Source of the DNA: Branchiostoma floridae
Taxonomy: Eukaryota > Chordata > Leptocardii > Amphioxiformes > Branchiostomatidae
Length of the DNA stretch: 64,000 nt
Reading direction: 5' to 3'
NCBI RefSeq assembly: GCF_000003815.2
Contig: NC_049983.1
Coordinates: 14,804,212 to 14,868,211 of the forward strand
Each line of letters opens with the position of its first letter. Within the stretch, counting starts at the first letter, position 1. The notes beneath the pieces are model-generated. The model was not told the DNA's origin. It saw only the letters and a list, made by a program, of their open reading frames with translations, and did not search any database. The position numbers were made by a program, and so were the translations under genes. Of the stretch, positions 28,416 to 41,404 are shown in pieces.

Positions 28416-29849
28416 AATACTTCTGAGTTGGAGAACAGTTAAATTGCTCCATGAGGATTTTTTCAATTAAAAGAACGAACCTAGGCCCATATCAGAATTA
28501 GGCTTTTTTCTAATGGTGCCAAAGCATCTCACATTTACTACAAGCTTTGCTATGGACATCGAACACCAATTTGCTTTAAAGTGTATAAAAGTCGAGCTAA
28601 TCTCTATATCGTTATAACTTATGGTACAAACGATATGAGCGCTACTCTGAGAAAAAAGTAGGTCTGAAACGATACCTCCCTACAAGTGTAGACGTTTACG
28701 TAAAGCACGGCCTCCTTACTTCCAAAGAAATGTGCAACGATAGTCCCCTATTCATAATATCATTTCACGCAAGGATTCCTCTGTCGTGTTACTGACATGT
28801 CTCCGAACATGACTCGACACGAGTCAATGTTAAACACTTTCTAAGGTCTAGCGTACGGCCCATGGGTCACAGTCTCCTTTTATAGGATTTGGTGACAGCT
28901 TTTGAAAAGCCATGGCTTAGTGATGGTACAGGAGACGGCTCGATTCAAAGTATAATGTTGTTCCATGGTTACTCGTAACTTTATCCCTTTTCTTCTAGAT
29001 ATATGACTAATGCAATTTTAAGATTACATTGACTGATGTATTACGTTGAAGGGCGGTCATACCAGTCAACGAACTCTTTTGAGCAACGATGCAGAATAAA
29101 ACTTTACTGCAGCAAAAGTTTCAGCACTAAGGAGAGGAAATGGTCTGTTATATGTGATCCCGACAAACAAAACGTTACACCAGCTACAACGGATCAAACC
29201 TGTGGAGTCTTCCTACTCAATCCAAATTATGCCTGCAAGCAACCAAACAACCAACCACAATATATCATAGTTAAACTGCTCATGAATTTACTACTAGTAC
29301 TGCCAAGCTGAATTTCTGTGAATACAAGTAACGGGTCACAATTCAATAACACACGGGCCTCACAACAGCTTACCCATGAGAAATTTCTCATCACAAAGTT
29401 TCCTGAACATGAACTTCACAAAATTACTTTCGTATGAAATGACTGATAGGCGGGCACATAAAGCTTTCCATTGTGGATAAGAAATCCCCCATGGCGCGGA
29501 AACGTGTATCTAGGAGGCACAGTAAAAGCATTGATTAGCACTCGGGGAAAGCGGCGACCATGAGGGGGTGAGGGAGGTGTTATCACACAACACACAGATG
29601 ATGGAGGAAAGTACCGGCGGTTCCACCTGCTGACTTAAAGATAGCAAAAAAATATCAGTATGTTTATTAATGGTGGCGTTGACAATAGCCAAGGGCCTCC
29701 CCGCCGACCATTTTAATGCCGATAAACTGTTCTTGAGGAATCAATGGCCAAAGACCAACTCTCCTGGGTGTAATGTATGGGTGATAATTCTTGGGTCCCT
29801 CCCCTACAGTGCCTGTGCCAAAATTGCAGAGTGTAAAGGTGCTTTGGGA

Positions 29850-30387
29850 GTCCACCCGGCGTCGTTAAATGAAGCGCGAGGGAGGCACTTGCCGCTGTGC
29901 TTGCGGTCAGAGTTAGGACGGAGTAGTAGCTTCGAATGCTCCACGTAAACGTCGCGTGATCATAACACGGGATGAGAGAGAGAAAGAGAGACGGATCCCA
30001 CAGCCGAGTGCTCACAGTGATGCACAGTTCGATCGATATTTCGCTGGTGCCCGTTAGACTAACGCTTGCTACCCGGGCGTGAAATTCAGTCAGCTGCGAT
30101 ACATGTTTCTGGGCAAGCAAGCCGCCAGATTTCCGGCGCCGCAGGAAGGAAAGCCTGGCTGGTACGCAAGTACATAAAGCTCTCACAGAGGGAAACCAAC
30201 CTACTAGGCTAGCTGCCTCAGCTGTGATTGACAAGCCTCTTGGACGACTCGGCGAGCGCGCTTATGGGCCCTTTCAGCCGCGAACAAGCCATCTGGAATG
30301 CGGGATTCGTCAACTTTTGCGTGCTGGGCACGGGTGCCGTGCAGGCGGTAGTATCCTGGGGATGGTAACAGCAGAATCGAAGACTGG
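29850..30387 (+). promoter_or_regulatory. GC-rich island with a strong splice donor; possible 5' exon or promoter
   Basis: A CpG-richer island in otherwise AT-rich DNA. On the + strand it ends in CTGGGTGAGTACG, a near-consensus 5' splice site (GT at 30388), with an ATG at 30362 giving MVTAESKTG up to the donor. The opposite strand has the longest non-receptor open frame here (29713-30234, 173 codons), which I do not recognise and which may simply follow the base composition. No downstream exon was identified. This is a candidate first exon or promoter only. Confidence 0.25.
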
Positions 30388-30399
30388 GTGAGTACGCGA

Positions 30400-33300
30400 T
30401 GCAACATTTTTTCTATGTTTTACATGTAGCCAGTAGGAATCTATACCCCACACATCGCTTGACTTTGAATTTAGATTTATTAATTCATTGTACATATAGA
30501 CTAACGTGTGCCAGCTAAATGCTTGAGATGGACTGTAGCCAACATATGATGTACACCACAGTACGAACAAACGAATCCAATGGTGACTATTCCATGACTT
30601 ACCTGTACCCTTACAAGCAGCGACAAAATATGAATTGCTGCTAAGAAAATGTCATGGCTGCACTTTGATGGCCACATCTTTTCCCTTCTGCAAGCTAATT
30701 TATTACTCCCGTGTGTTTGTTGCTGATGGGATTCCACTTCCCCTGCTATAAATCATAGAATGCAATTTGATAGGGGAAACATTTAGGCGACCACCGAACC
30801 GTCAGGACATTTCAAAATATTTTCGGTTGACTTCCCTTGATGACATTCCCCACAAAGACTGTGCTCGGTAATGCAAATGAAGTCCACGATCAGATGGTTC
30901 TGTCGTTCAAGATCAGTAGTATGATAAACATCGTGGTAGTACTAAATATTTTCGCCGCAAATGGAGCTTCTAATAAGACATATCAAAGAGAGTTGGTCAC
31001 GCAATCGGCTTTCCTTAGTGTGTTCACGGTACAGTATCAAAAACAACCGGGTTCAGCGTCCGAGGATTTGCAAGGAACCTTCAGCTCAAAAATAGGCAAG
31101 GCCAAAGCTGCTACTGGGAACTGACTGCAACTGCAAATTTGCCCTTGATACATAGATAGAGGGGGTATCGCAATCAAGGCAGGTTCTACTAAATTGCTGT
31201 CTGCGGTAGCCTCTTCCTCGTAAAGTAACCGTGTCTTCGGAGTAAATTCTCGCTGGTTAAAGCAAAGTAGGAGTAAGTGTAGTGCAGTATAGCTTACGGG
31301 GATTTCTAGGTTATCTAACGCGATCCAAGGTAGGTTGATAAACAGTCAGTTCACGTTTGACATTAGGCGCTGTAACAGAAGACTCTATAATAACATTACT
31401 GGTGCATCCGTACACTGTGTGGTTATGTGGTGATTGGTGGGGAGGGGAGGGGGGGGGGGTCACAAACATACCGTAAACACACCATGATGTATGAGGAATA
31501 CCAGATTTGGGCAGCATACAAACCGGTAAGAGCCGTGTGGTCTCTTGAACATGCTGGGATCATAAATCAAAAGACGACTCAAATTAGTCTCAAGTCCATG
31601 CCATACCAGCATCTATCACTACAGGACTCCGAAAGAGGTTCTTTTTAACAATGCAGCTTAAAAGGTAAGACGAGAAAGATTTAACTAATCACCTTCATAA
31701 AAAGCACTGATTATGATGCATTAATATAATATTCTGGATTCGTATGCTTGACTGAGCACCATTTCCGCCCAAACATGTCCATACATTTTGCGGTGGTCCA
31801 GGACAAATGTTATCAGGCACTTCCAAACCCCTGGCTAATTCTGAGACTACGCCCTGCATTGAAAAATCGAGAATGCACTTAAGTGTGTGTATTGTTTGTC
31901 GCCAGACTGTCTCTCCGTGAAACGGACCGTAAGAATGAAGGTTACGTCTCCGTCACGCCATGGCACCCTGGCCAGACAATCCACGGGAAAACTCAATACA
32001 AAAGTAAGTGTCAAATCAAGGACACGTTAAGACAGAACCTGTCTCACAACTCTTACGGACACACGCAAAACCTCCAGGTTACATCCATTCAGTACCCCTC
32101 CAGCTAATCAAATCACCGGTACGCCAGGATGCATATGATGGGCGGCATTTTTTCAATTCATTGCACGTCTATAGCTTGATACTGGACAGGACCGGCCAGC
32201 ACCGCCCATGTGTCTCCTCTAGGTTTTGTACAATAAGAGCTTGAATGGAAACTATAGTGATGAAGAGGCATGCGAGTCAATTATGGCTTGTGGTAAGTGC
32301 GCAACATGGAGGTAAATATGTCACATTATCTCAACGGAGATAGAATCGACCCGATAACGTACAATGAAGTTCAAGGACAGTCTCAATTTCGGAGGGTCAG
32401 CCGCACCTGACCCCATACGACCGGACGGGACATTCTGTGCATGTGTGATGAGGAAAGATTGAAATTTCCCAGCACTTTTACAGATTGCATGTTCATACAC
32501 GGCGGTACTTGTTCTGCTGTGTTTCAGCAATGACTCTTTATGGACGGTCATGAATTATTCACGTGGAACAGTGAAGGTTATCTGGGATTACAGCGGTATG
32601 TACTCGTGATTCTTTGACGAAATAACTACTTATTCCAGTATATGCCGATGCCTTGATATAGTTTTTATGAGACTGGCTGTGGTATTCTAGTAACGTAACG
32701 AGTGCTATCTTGATAGACCCAAGGACGAAGCGTAATGAATTATTGTTGTAGAAGCTATGTTACTAGTATGTACAGTAGAAATCTGAAATGAAATGCAGTA
32801 CACTAACGAAATAGTGCATTTCAAAATGTCTTCCAGAACACGAAAATTGACTAGCCCAATCCCCATTCTTAACAATCAAAAAATGGGAAAATGTTTCTGT
32901 GTTAGTTCACACTATTTGTAGCCTCTCTTGGTGAACGATGCCCATGCAGTCACTGCTTTATCTATCCAGAACCACAGACGACAAAAATAACTTTCCTGTT
33001 TCGATCGATCAGAGTATATGGGTGTATCAGCCCCGAGAAACCTTTCAATCGTAAAAGTCCCCACAGTGCCTTAGGGGACCATAGAAGGGATGCATTTTTG
33101 AGAAGTCACCCGTGTGGGTCATCAAAATGAGTGATAAAAGCAATAGAAAGAAATTCTTGTGCCAATATTGGCACCAACTATGAATAAGAAAAATCATGAC
33201 TGGTTCAATATGCTACCTCGCCAATATCTATAGGGAGTGCTATCAAAAGAACTATTATATATTATCATTTTCACAACTGGCAAACAAATAACAAAAACAA

Positions 33301-33470
33301 ATGGGCAACATCCCTGTCTTTAACAATAGAAATTGTTGAATGACATAGACATGTTTGTGCCCATACAGCATTTTGTTGTCATATTTGGAGTGTAAAATCA
33401 CGTATCGCCAAAGCAAACGTTATAAATAGAACAGGGAATTTTCAACGGAAACGTGTTATGATCATCACAA
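30400..33470. other. Intergenic stretch, nothing recognised
   Basis: No convincing exon or element. A G-run (GGGGGGGGGG) lies at about 31450. Confidence 0.45.
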
Positions 33471-33484
33471 TCGTAGGTAGCTAT

Positions 33485-33622
33485 AGCCTGGATACCATCT
33501 GGATAGTAGTTCGCCCCGACTTTTATTATAAGCTATATACAGTCGCTTCTCGCTCCGACTTTTATTATACACTATATACAGTCGCTTCTCTGCGAACTAC
33601 TACCCAGATGGTACCCAGGCAA
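33485..33622. mobile_element. 138-bp MITE with 10-bp target site duplication
   Basis: Inverted termini of about 29 bp (GCCTGGATACCATCTGG at the left; CCAGATGGTACCCAGGC at the right, with TAGTAGTTCGC inside) flank two direct copies of CCGACTTTTATTATA.. CTATATACAGTCGCTTCTC. The element sits between perfect direct repeats AGGTAGCTAT at 33475-33484 and 33623-33632. Target duplications of 9-10 bp suggest a Mutator-like origin. It is non-coding. Confidence 0.88.
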
Positions 33623-34260
33623 AGGTAGCTATGAATCGAGAACGAAAATTCTATGTGCACAAGCGTCATGTATGAGTACTAGTATATCATTGCAACGGAG
33701 ACACTTTTCTCTCTCTCAAACTTTGACACAAAGAAAATGACCTACGTGTTCTGTACTTTGAACGAGTGATATCACCTCTCTTTGCAAATCCTTGAGAAAG
33801 TTGCGAAGTCCCTACTTTATTACTAGGCCTGTACGTTCTGACATTGACGCCCACTAAGTATTAAAGCAGAGATAACCGGCACGAGTTGAGCTGTGGTGGG
33901 GAGACAAGGTTCAGACTCGCGGTGTGACCCGAGACGAGGCGAGACACAGTCGGTACGGCGCGATACAAATCGATCCGGGACCCGAGCTCACCCGGACCCA
34001 ATTTTCTACCTCTAGTGAGGATGGATGCTCAGCCCCTGGTAAGAAACGCTGAGGTAAGATTGAGTTACCTTGTCAGGTACCGTTCGAGATCAAACTGGTT
34101 AGCTAAGGCCTACGGGGCCCGGCAGGGCAGTTTTCGAGAAGAAAAAGTATGATATAAAAGACATCAAATTACACAAGACGTAAAGAGAATAGCCGGGGTA
34201 TTATTTGTGTATACATTTGAACGTATACATTTCTATTCTTCATTTCCACAAACAGTCCAG

Positions 34261-34328
34261 CCGGGCCCCGGTTTGGAAATGTGAAGTTAGTCTTATTCTA
34301 GGGGGCACATTTCCAAACCGGGGCCCGG
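34261..34328. repeat. Perfect 23-bp inverted repeat (GC-rich hairpin)
   Basis: CCGGGCCCCGGTTTGGAAAT plus GTG (34261-34283) is exactly inverted at 34306-34328, with a 22-nt spacer. The first ten bases of each arm are also nearly self-palindromic (GGGCCC). No target duplication was found around it. Confidence 0.95.
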
Positions 34329-34339
34329 CCGGGATGTTT

Positions 34340-37260
34340 CCGGGGAAGAAAATGTATGTAAAGAAATATACACGACGTTTGGACAAGAAAAATACTACAG
34401 AAACACAAAGTGCCTGGCATGAAATCTGCAACCTCGCGATACATTTAATTGATTTATAGAGCATCCAATGCAATTTACATGTCCAGGTCAATGTCCTCCA
34501 GCACCTATCAAACCTTGTCAAGACTTGCTACAAAAGCGTGGTGTAACCAGTACTATTGAGCAACGTGATAGGTCATCAACATAATAGCATGGATAGATAA
34601 GACATAAAAGATGTAGAAAATACATTAAAAAGCATACATTTAATATATACATTCTCTGCTGCGGAGAGAATATGATAGTTTCAACAGAGGTTACCACAGA
34701 CATAACAATCTGATTAATATCTTGAGGGTTGTACCGTTCATCTATTATAAATGAAGATTTAACTCTAAGGAGCAATCAACTTATGCGTGGGTACTTCGGG
34801 GATGTTCTCATGTATTGTAAACCTTGATTGCTTGTGAAGGGTCGTACCTATTCCCCATGCTTTATTCCCTGTACATTCTATGAATCATTTCCTAACAGGT
34901 GCATTCAATGGCGTTTTATATTGATTACATGATACAAAAAACACAAGAGGGAAGTGAAGTTCAAGGACGTATTCAATTTGTAACACCAAAGAATACAAGT
35001 ACGTGCACGTCGGTGTGTTCATATCACACCTAGTATTGAAGATAATATAAGTATCATCATTAAAGATGAGGCGTCAACATATGAGATTGTAATGAAAAAG
35101 ACATAAATCATAATAACTGAACACAGCTAGAGGAATCACCCGTTTTGTTTGTAAGAAAAGTAAAGAAAGGGAATGAGTTTTTATCCAGTTCTCCATTACA
35201 GGCCTTCTGCCCCAGTGTACATATGTTAAGATGCTTTTTGAATGAGTGCAATGGAGGTAGACCATGACTGAATAAACTTCGCCAGTAGCGTGCCAGACGG
35301 TTGATCCACAACAAGCCTCCGGTCCAACTCTCCACTTCCCCAGGCTGTAGGAGGGGTTGACGACTTCTGCACCACGCACGCTACGCGCTTCCTGTTCCGT
35401 ACAAAGCTTTGTAACGTTATAATATTAATCAAAGAGCATACGGCAGTTGAACCATGTAAGCTGACTGAAAGTAATAAATTACGCAGCGTTGCAGAGGATT
35501 TATCGATTGATTAGGTTGTAGACTTCCGGGATTAACGTCCCCGTGATTTAGGCTTGGTTGCAGCTTGTGATAGATCTGAGAGAGGCGCGTTGATGCGCTC
35601 TAGTTCTCCACGTCAAACTGGTTTACTTACAAGGGATTAATCAATTGTGCCGTACTCTTTGTCAAATCCGTAGGCCTTACTCTACAGGTCTTTGTAGGGG
35701 TATTTGCAGGTAAATGTAGGTTTTTATGTTGAGAGTAAGACGAGTTCTTGGACTCTCATGCATGTCGGAGTTCGTCAGTACTAGAACACGTTCCTGTGAC
35801 CCAGAGACGGTTCCGGCGACCCAGTCACTTCTTTTTGCCCCAAAACGTCAATGGAAATAGATGCCCTGGCGAGGTTACTTGCAAATGTAGCCCAATTTAA
35901 TTTGTCATCGTTTTGCTTATCGATAATTGAAACTGTCAAAGACACATGATCGCGTTAACTCACGTCGACAGAAAAATTGAAACAAATGGAGGAAGGAGAG
36001 TATGAGTTAGTGCTTCTCGGTAGCAGCAGCCCCAACAGCACTAAATTGTAGGCAAAAATCGATAGGGAAAATCCTGATCAGCAGTATGATACGGCAGTAC
36101 TGTATATCCGCAGTAATTTACAGTTGGCACGCTGGGCTTTATCTACACAAGTGCCATTCATTGACACTTAAAGCTTCATTCTTGATGTCTACAGGCTGCA
36201 ATTTAAAGCCTTGCTGATTGTAGAGGTCCAGATAATGTCCGGCGTTTGAGTGCTACACATAGTGTTGACCTTCACTGGCAAATTCCCGGAGACATTAATG
36301 TTGGACGACACGTGGAAACCTCCTCCGTTGGCAGCACGTAATGAAATAATGGTTCTATCTAGCGAGAGGAGCGGCCTATCTGGTTTCATGCCAAGAGGAA
36401 AATTACAGCATACAATGTTGGAAATGACCTGCATTGAGCTGTACGTACGGAAGGAAATTCTCTAAGCGGTTATCGTACACTTTGTCACATCGATAAACCA
36501 GACGGACAGGCTTGTTCTGGGACGGTCTAGCTCACAGAGAGCACAGTAAAATGACACGTGCCCAATAGAAGCCAGTAAATGTTTCAAGTAATAAACAATA
36601 CAATTAAATAGTTTAAACATTGTAAAAGCAAACGCTACATTCAGCAGGTCAGCAGAAGAACCAGGCGAGGTCTATTGTAGCATACAGTAGCATTAAAAAC
36701 ATAAAGACCAGTTTTGGCAAATCCATGTTTCACACAGAGTGCAGACGGTCAAGTGAGGCAAGTGTCCAAAGCTGGCGGTGGGAAATATCCGCTTCAGGCC
36801 ATCAGTCAGTCCCATAAAAACGTAACTGGACAGTCAGCGCCCCAAAACGTCGATAATAGCTTGACGTCGTGCCAGCAAATCTTAGCCTTTGGCCGAAGAG
36901 TTCAAACAACCCATTACTGTGGAAGGGGGTAGTGTCCAAGTGTGGCAAGACCGTTTTCGTTACTTTGCATGGACATTATATAGACTATGTGTGGCGTCGA
37001 ATGGCCGGCCCAAAGGTTAGGCCAACGGACACAACATCGAGACGTCATGGAATCGGTTTCTGGTGTTCCTGCTTGCTTGTGCCATTGGGAAAGTTGCTTT
37101 ATACAACTTTCCTCATTCCACCTAGGTGTAAAAATGGGTACATGCCTTCAAATGGGGAGGTGAAAGGGGACAGAACAAGAAGGACAGACCCCGCCTTCTA
37201 TCATCGTGCCCAAGACACAGTGGATGACAACCCACTGCTCCTCCTGCCTCAAAAAGACAC
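34340..37260. other. Intergenic stretch, nothing recognised
   Basis: No gene or element identified. A 140-codon + frame (36869-37291) has no recognisable domain. Confidence 0.4.
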
Positions 37261-37265
37261 CTTTT

Positions 37266-37543
37266 TATATAAACCCCATCGCTACAGCTGACAGGCCTGA
37301 CTCCTGCTCTTTGCAAGCTTATCATTCGTACAAGTGTTAAATTGTCCGGTGCTGTAGGCTGCTGCAGATAGAAGAGCGATCGAACAGCAGATATTCAAGA
37401 TGGTACTACTTTCCAGAAATAACTCCTGTGTATCCAGTAGATTATCATCGTCAGCAAAAGCAATCACCTTGCAGATTCAGCGATCATTCAAAGCACAGAT
37501 CTCAAGAACATCAGCCTCTTACCAAACATTAAGCTATGATTAA
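37266..37543 (+). other. TATA box followed by a 47-residue open frame (speculative)
   Basis: TATATAAA at 37266-37273 lies about 125 bp before an ATG in good context (CAAGATGG) at 37400. The frame reads MVLLSRNNSCVSSRLSSSAK and ends at TAA 37541-37543. It is rich in Ser and Arg with no acidic residue until the final Asp, resembling a mitochondrial targeting peptide. I do not recognise it; it could be chance. Confidence 0.15.
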
Positions 37544-39949
37544 GGAGACAGTGAAACGCGATGACTTTATGAATAAAACAGAAGCATCACTCCTGCGTGC
37601 TGCGTATCAGATGGCTGCGATGTGTTTGCACTGTTCCATGGGAGATGCCGGGAGTTGATGGACAGGTCCACACAACGATACCATAGACAATGCGCCACAC
37701 TGGCAGCTACCAGCGGTCGTCCATCTATCAATGCTTAAGAAAACGTCTTTCATCGTGACAGCCAGATTGATGTCTTCGACGTCTGCGAACGTAGTAGTCA
37801 TAAAAAGACATATTGGTACATCTACAGAACAAAGACAAAGAGGCAAAAGTAGCGACCACGCTGTTTTCGCAGGGACATGTCACATGATGAAAGTAATGTC
37901 TGAATAGCACTGTCTTAACATTGGTTGTTCATAATAAATATAGACATTTTTGCACAAATTTAACTTACTTTCAACATTCTTTGAAATATTTTGAAATACA
38001 ATTAAAGTCGGAAACATTTCTTCAACATTTTGATATACATTTGATTTGATAATTCAATGCAGATGAAGTTCATAACTATAGTGTACTCTCAGCACATAAC
38101 TAACATTAATATTGCAGGACACAGCATACACGTTTACTCAAATCGTTTCCCTCTACGCACACCTATAGTTTATTAAAAACCTAATGTCGGCGTGGGCGTG
38201 TACTAAAGCTTCTGTCAATAGAGTGGATTGTTCACGCATTCCCTGTTATTGGTGCTTAGTTGTTTTTAGAAACGTAAGGACGTGTTGTGAATATTGCTAC
38301 ATGTGCTGGTTTCATGACCGGTGAAAGAAATTTGAAGCAAAGAAGTAGAAAATATAGGTAGGGTTACCGCCATTTTATTTTATGAAGTGCATTAATTAAG
38401 TCGTTTGATTGCGATAATGGTAAACTTATGATCACATATAGGAAGGTCAGGACCAAGAACGTCACAGCTCATTTTTTGCACATGCTATCGTCGAATTTGA
38501 CATAGTTGTGACATTAAATTGTGTGGGTAGTATGGTGAACTTGCGAGATTTTAAACTACGGTGCAGTTAAAATAAGAAACCACAATTTTGTCGGGTATTC
38601 TAAAATTGCCCCACAAAATCTTCGCAGTGACTGGTAATCTTAAGAGTGTCCTCTTCGTGACACAATTACACTGCAGAAATACTCTTCTTTCCCTGGCTTT
38701 TTGCGGTGAGTCATATCTGCTGAACATTGTAAAAATTTTAATTAAAAATAAATGGTAGTAAATTGGGAACGGAAATTGCAACATAAAATAGCATTGAGAG
38801 AATTAAACGGCATCATAGTGTTAATATTCTCACAACCCCTACCGGCCTTCCTGTATATTCAAGCCCACCAGCTCTTTTTTCTTCACCAAAGGGCATTTTC
38901 TAGTAGAGTGCGATCGTTTAATTACTTCACAATGTAATTTGCGACTCCCCGAGTCTTGTAATTAGAGCAGAGACTACATTTTACCACAGGTAATTGTGGG
39001 TAAATGACACAGCGATGGCGCGTATTTACCGCCTTTCTTTGATGATGAATCACCTATTTGCGGCGAAATTCCCGAGTGTGTTTTTCCTGATTACATTATT
39101 AAGTACAATAGACGGCAAAGCAAGCAATTTATTTGGGCATTAACCAAGGAAGGCTGTCGGCTCAGAGGTGTGTCCGTTTGGACGCCCGCGGCTGGTTGGA
39201 TATATCTCATGGTAGGGCTCCATTCGGCTTAGAAATAGGGTTCAAAGCCAACAGCCAGATATATGGCGAGTGGTCAAGAATATGAAAAGAGTGTGATCAC
39301 AGGGCTCCGCTGTAGTGTCAATCATTGAGCTGGGCAACCCTGGATATAAATGAAAACATAAAATTGGTCCGGTGCCATGAATATGACAAGCTGGGGGACA
39401 GTATCACTGGTTTCTTGTGAGAAATTTTCCCCAATAATTTTTATCACTCCTGGATCCCCCCAAGTAACAATGAGGTTTTAATATTAGCAATCCCTTGCTG
39501 AATATATTAGAAGGTAAGCATACTTTGTAGCTGTGGCCCCAGTCCAGAGTTATTTTGTAGGGCAGGGTGCACCGGTGGTTGTTTTTCACTTCGGTACTCA
39601 GTAGCTTGCTACTTTTCTGATGGTGTGAAATTCATTGTGTTCCTGTGGCGTATAAACAGCAGGCGGCCGCTTAAGCTGGATGTTGAGAACCACCGATCAG
39701 TCAACATACGAGAGCTGAGATCTCTCAGACGTATCTAGGCCAGATGTTGAAACGTATGATCAAGGAAAACGTTAAACTCTCTAGTCTAAGAGAGAGCAGT
39801 CTATCACGTTAAATGCAAAAGTATTCAATGAAGCTAGTTTTCAACGTTGCTGTCCGACTTACGAATATCACACGTCTTGGCCTGTAAAATTTAAAAACTG
39901 TCAAGTTTTGTTTCTTTTGATTACTATAAAGTAGTCTACAAAAGTTTTA

Positions 39950-40240
39950 ATCACCAAATCACATATTCTGCTATAGCTGTAATATGACAAGTCATTACTT
40001 CTTAGCAGATGTAAAAGAGAAACCATTATGATAAATAAAAATTGGCATGTAACCTGTCAAGACATTTGTTAGAATTCATGTGTAAATCTCAGCGTCCTGC
40101 TGTAATTTTAGGTTAGTCATCTCTAAAGGAACCGATCGTCCAACCAACTCACAAGGGTGTGATCATCTTAAAATCAACTTAGTTGCTCATACAAATCTGA
40201 ACAACAAATTTCAATCTCAAGAGGATATATTGCGTATGAT
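39950..40240 (-). mobile_element. Truncated, diverged relative of the 20.5-kb mariner-like element
   Basis: It aligns with the reverse complement of about 20540-20830: AAAATTGGCATGTAACCT, AGCAGATGTAAAAGA, AGTTGCTCATACAAATCTGA and ATCTCAAGAGGATATA all have counterparts. The terminal inverted-repeat tips are missing. Confidence 0.65.
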
Positions 40241-41178
40241 TCACTGTAAGGCATATTTCGCGATCACATTGTCAAAGAAGTCACACAGTTTCTATTTGCA
40301 TAGTTCACCTCCCCTTGTCCTTATATATTACATGGTTTCAGACCACTGCACTAGTCATATCGTGCCGCTCATACAGTTCATCACGTCCTGTCATCTCTCG
40401 TTGTTTCACATCGTTTCATCTACGTTCCCATCCCGACCCAAATGCAATACTTCATCACAAAGAGTCTTGATGACATCTCTTCGCACCTTTATACAGGTTT
40501 GTCGAACTGGTCATGGGTTATAAACATCATAGTATATTCAAAGCACCATAACACATATTTTACTTTGACCAAACTCTATGTTTCAAATCAAATTCTAACC
40601 TGAAAAACTCTGTAAATCAAAGTTCTGAGCTCAGATTAAATATGACCTCTACCTCCCCACGCCCTATATGCATTAAGTCTATGCTATTCATAGTCAGTAT
40701 TGGGTTTTAATGTCTAGCTTGCGTAGTTTGAGGATGTTTTAATGTATTCTGTGTTACTTTATAAGTGTCTATGCAAGTTTTCAAGTACAATTTAAGTTGT
40801 TGCTGAATTAATGTACGTTTATGTCACCCGAAATCAACGCCGCTGGCTTAGCTGTCCATTCTAGTGCCTTGTTGCGTTTCAAGAAAAACAAGAGATGAAA
40901 CACGTACATTGCACAGTATAACTGTGACTATTGGATATATTCCGTCTTTACATCAAGATGTAATACTGTACACACACAGCGTCTCGCTTTCCTGTAGTCA
41001 ATATTATGGTTGATTAGGAACCACTGACCAAACTGAGTTTCCCCAAGTGTTTGCACAGTAATTTCCCCAGAGACCTTCCATCAAATATACTTATAGTGAC
41101 GCAGTGCTTGGATTTTGCACGTAGAGGGCTTCTTGAAGGGCGAGTCAATCTTTTTTCAATATAGGGGAAACATCTTAA

Positions 41179-41404
41179 GGTGGTATCTCACTGCACTTGG
41201 GACACCGAAGCGGCACCGCGAGGTTCGTTCATTGCGGCACTGTTGTGTTATTTTCGCCGATTTTTTATATTCTAGATACAGCGAAGTAAAAGATATCCAA
41301 CAAAATATACAAAACGTATGAGAATTCATTTTTTTCTCTGAAATTCGTTGTGTAACCTTTTGTACCCCGCAGTGCCGCACCGGTGCCACAAGTGCAGTGA
41401 GATA
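41179..41404 (+). mobile_element. GC-ended foldback MITE, copy B
   Basis: It starts GGTGGTATCTCACTGCACTT and ends CCGCACCGGTGCCACAAGTG plus CAGTGAGATA, with an AT-rich centre (TATTTTCGCCGATTTTTTAT). TTAA flanks both ends (41175-41178 and 41405-41408), which would suit a piggyBac-like target duplication, although the two termini differ by a few bases. It belongs to the same family as 11012 and 62507. Confidence 0.8.

Noticed and set aside
29713-30234. 173-codon minus-strand open frame
   Set aside because: It is long but has no recognisable domain and sits in a GC-rich island where stops are rarer. I keep the island as a candidate but do not call the frame a gene.
36869-37291. 140-codon + strand open frame
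   Set aside because: No domain, no codon bias like the receptor exons, and it overlaps the TATA candidate. Chance is the simplest explanation.
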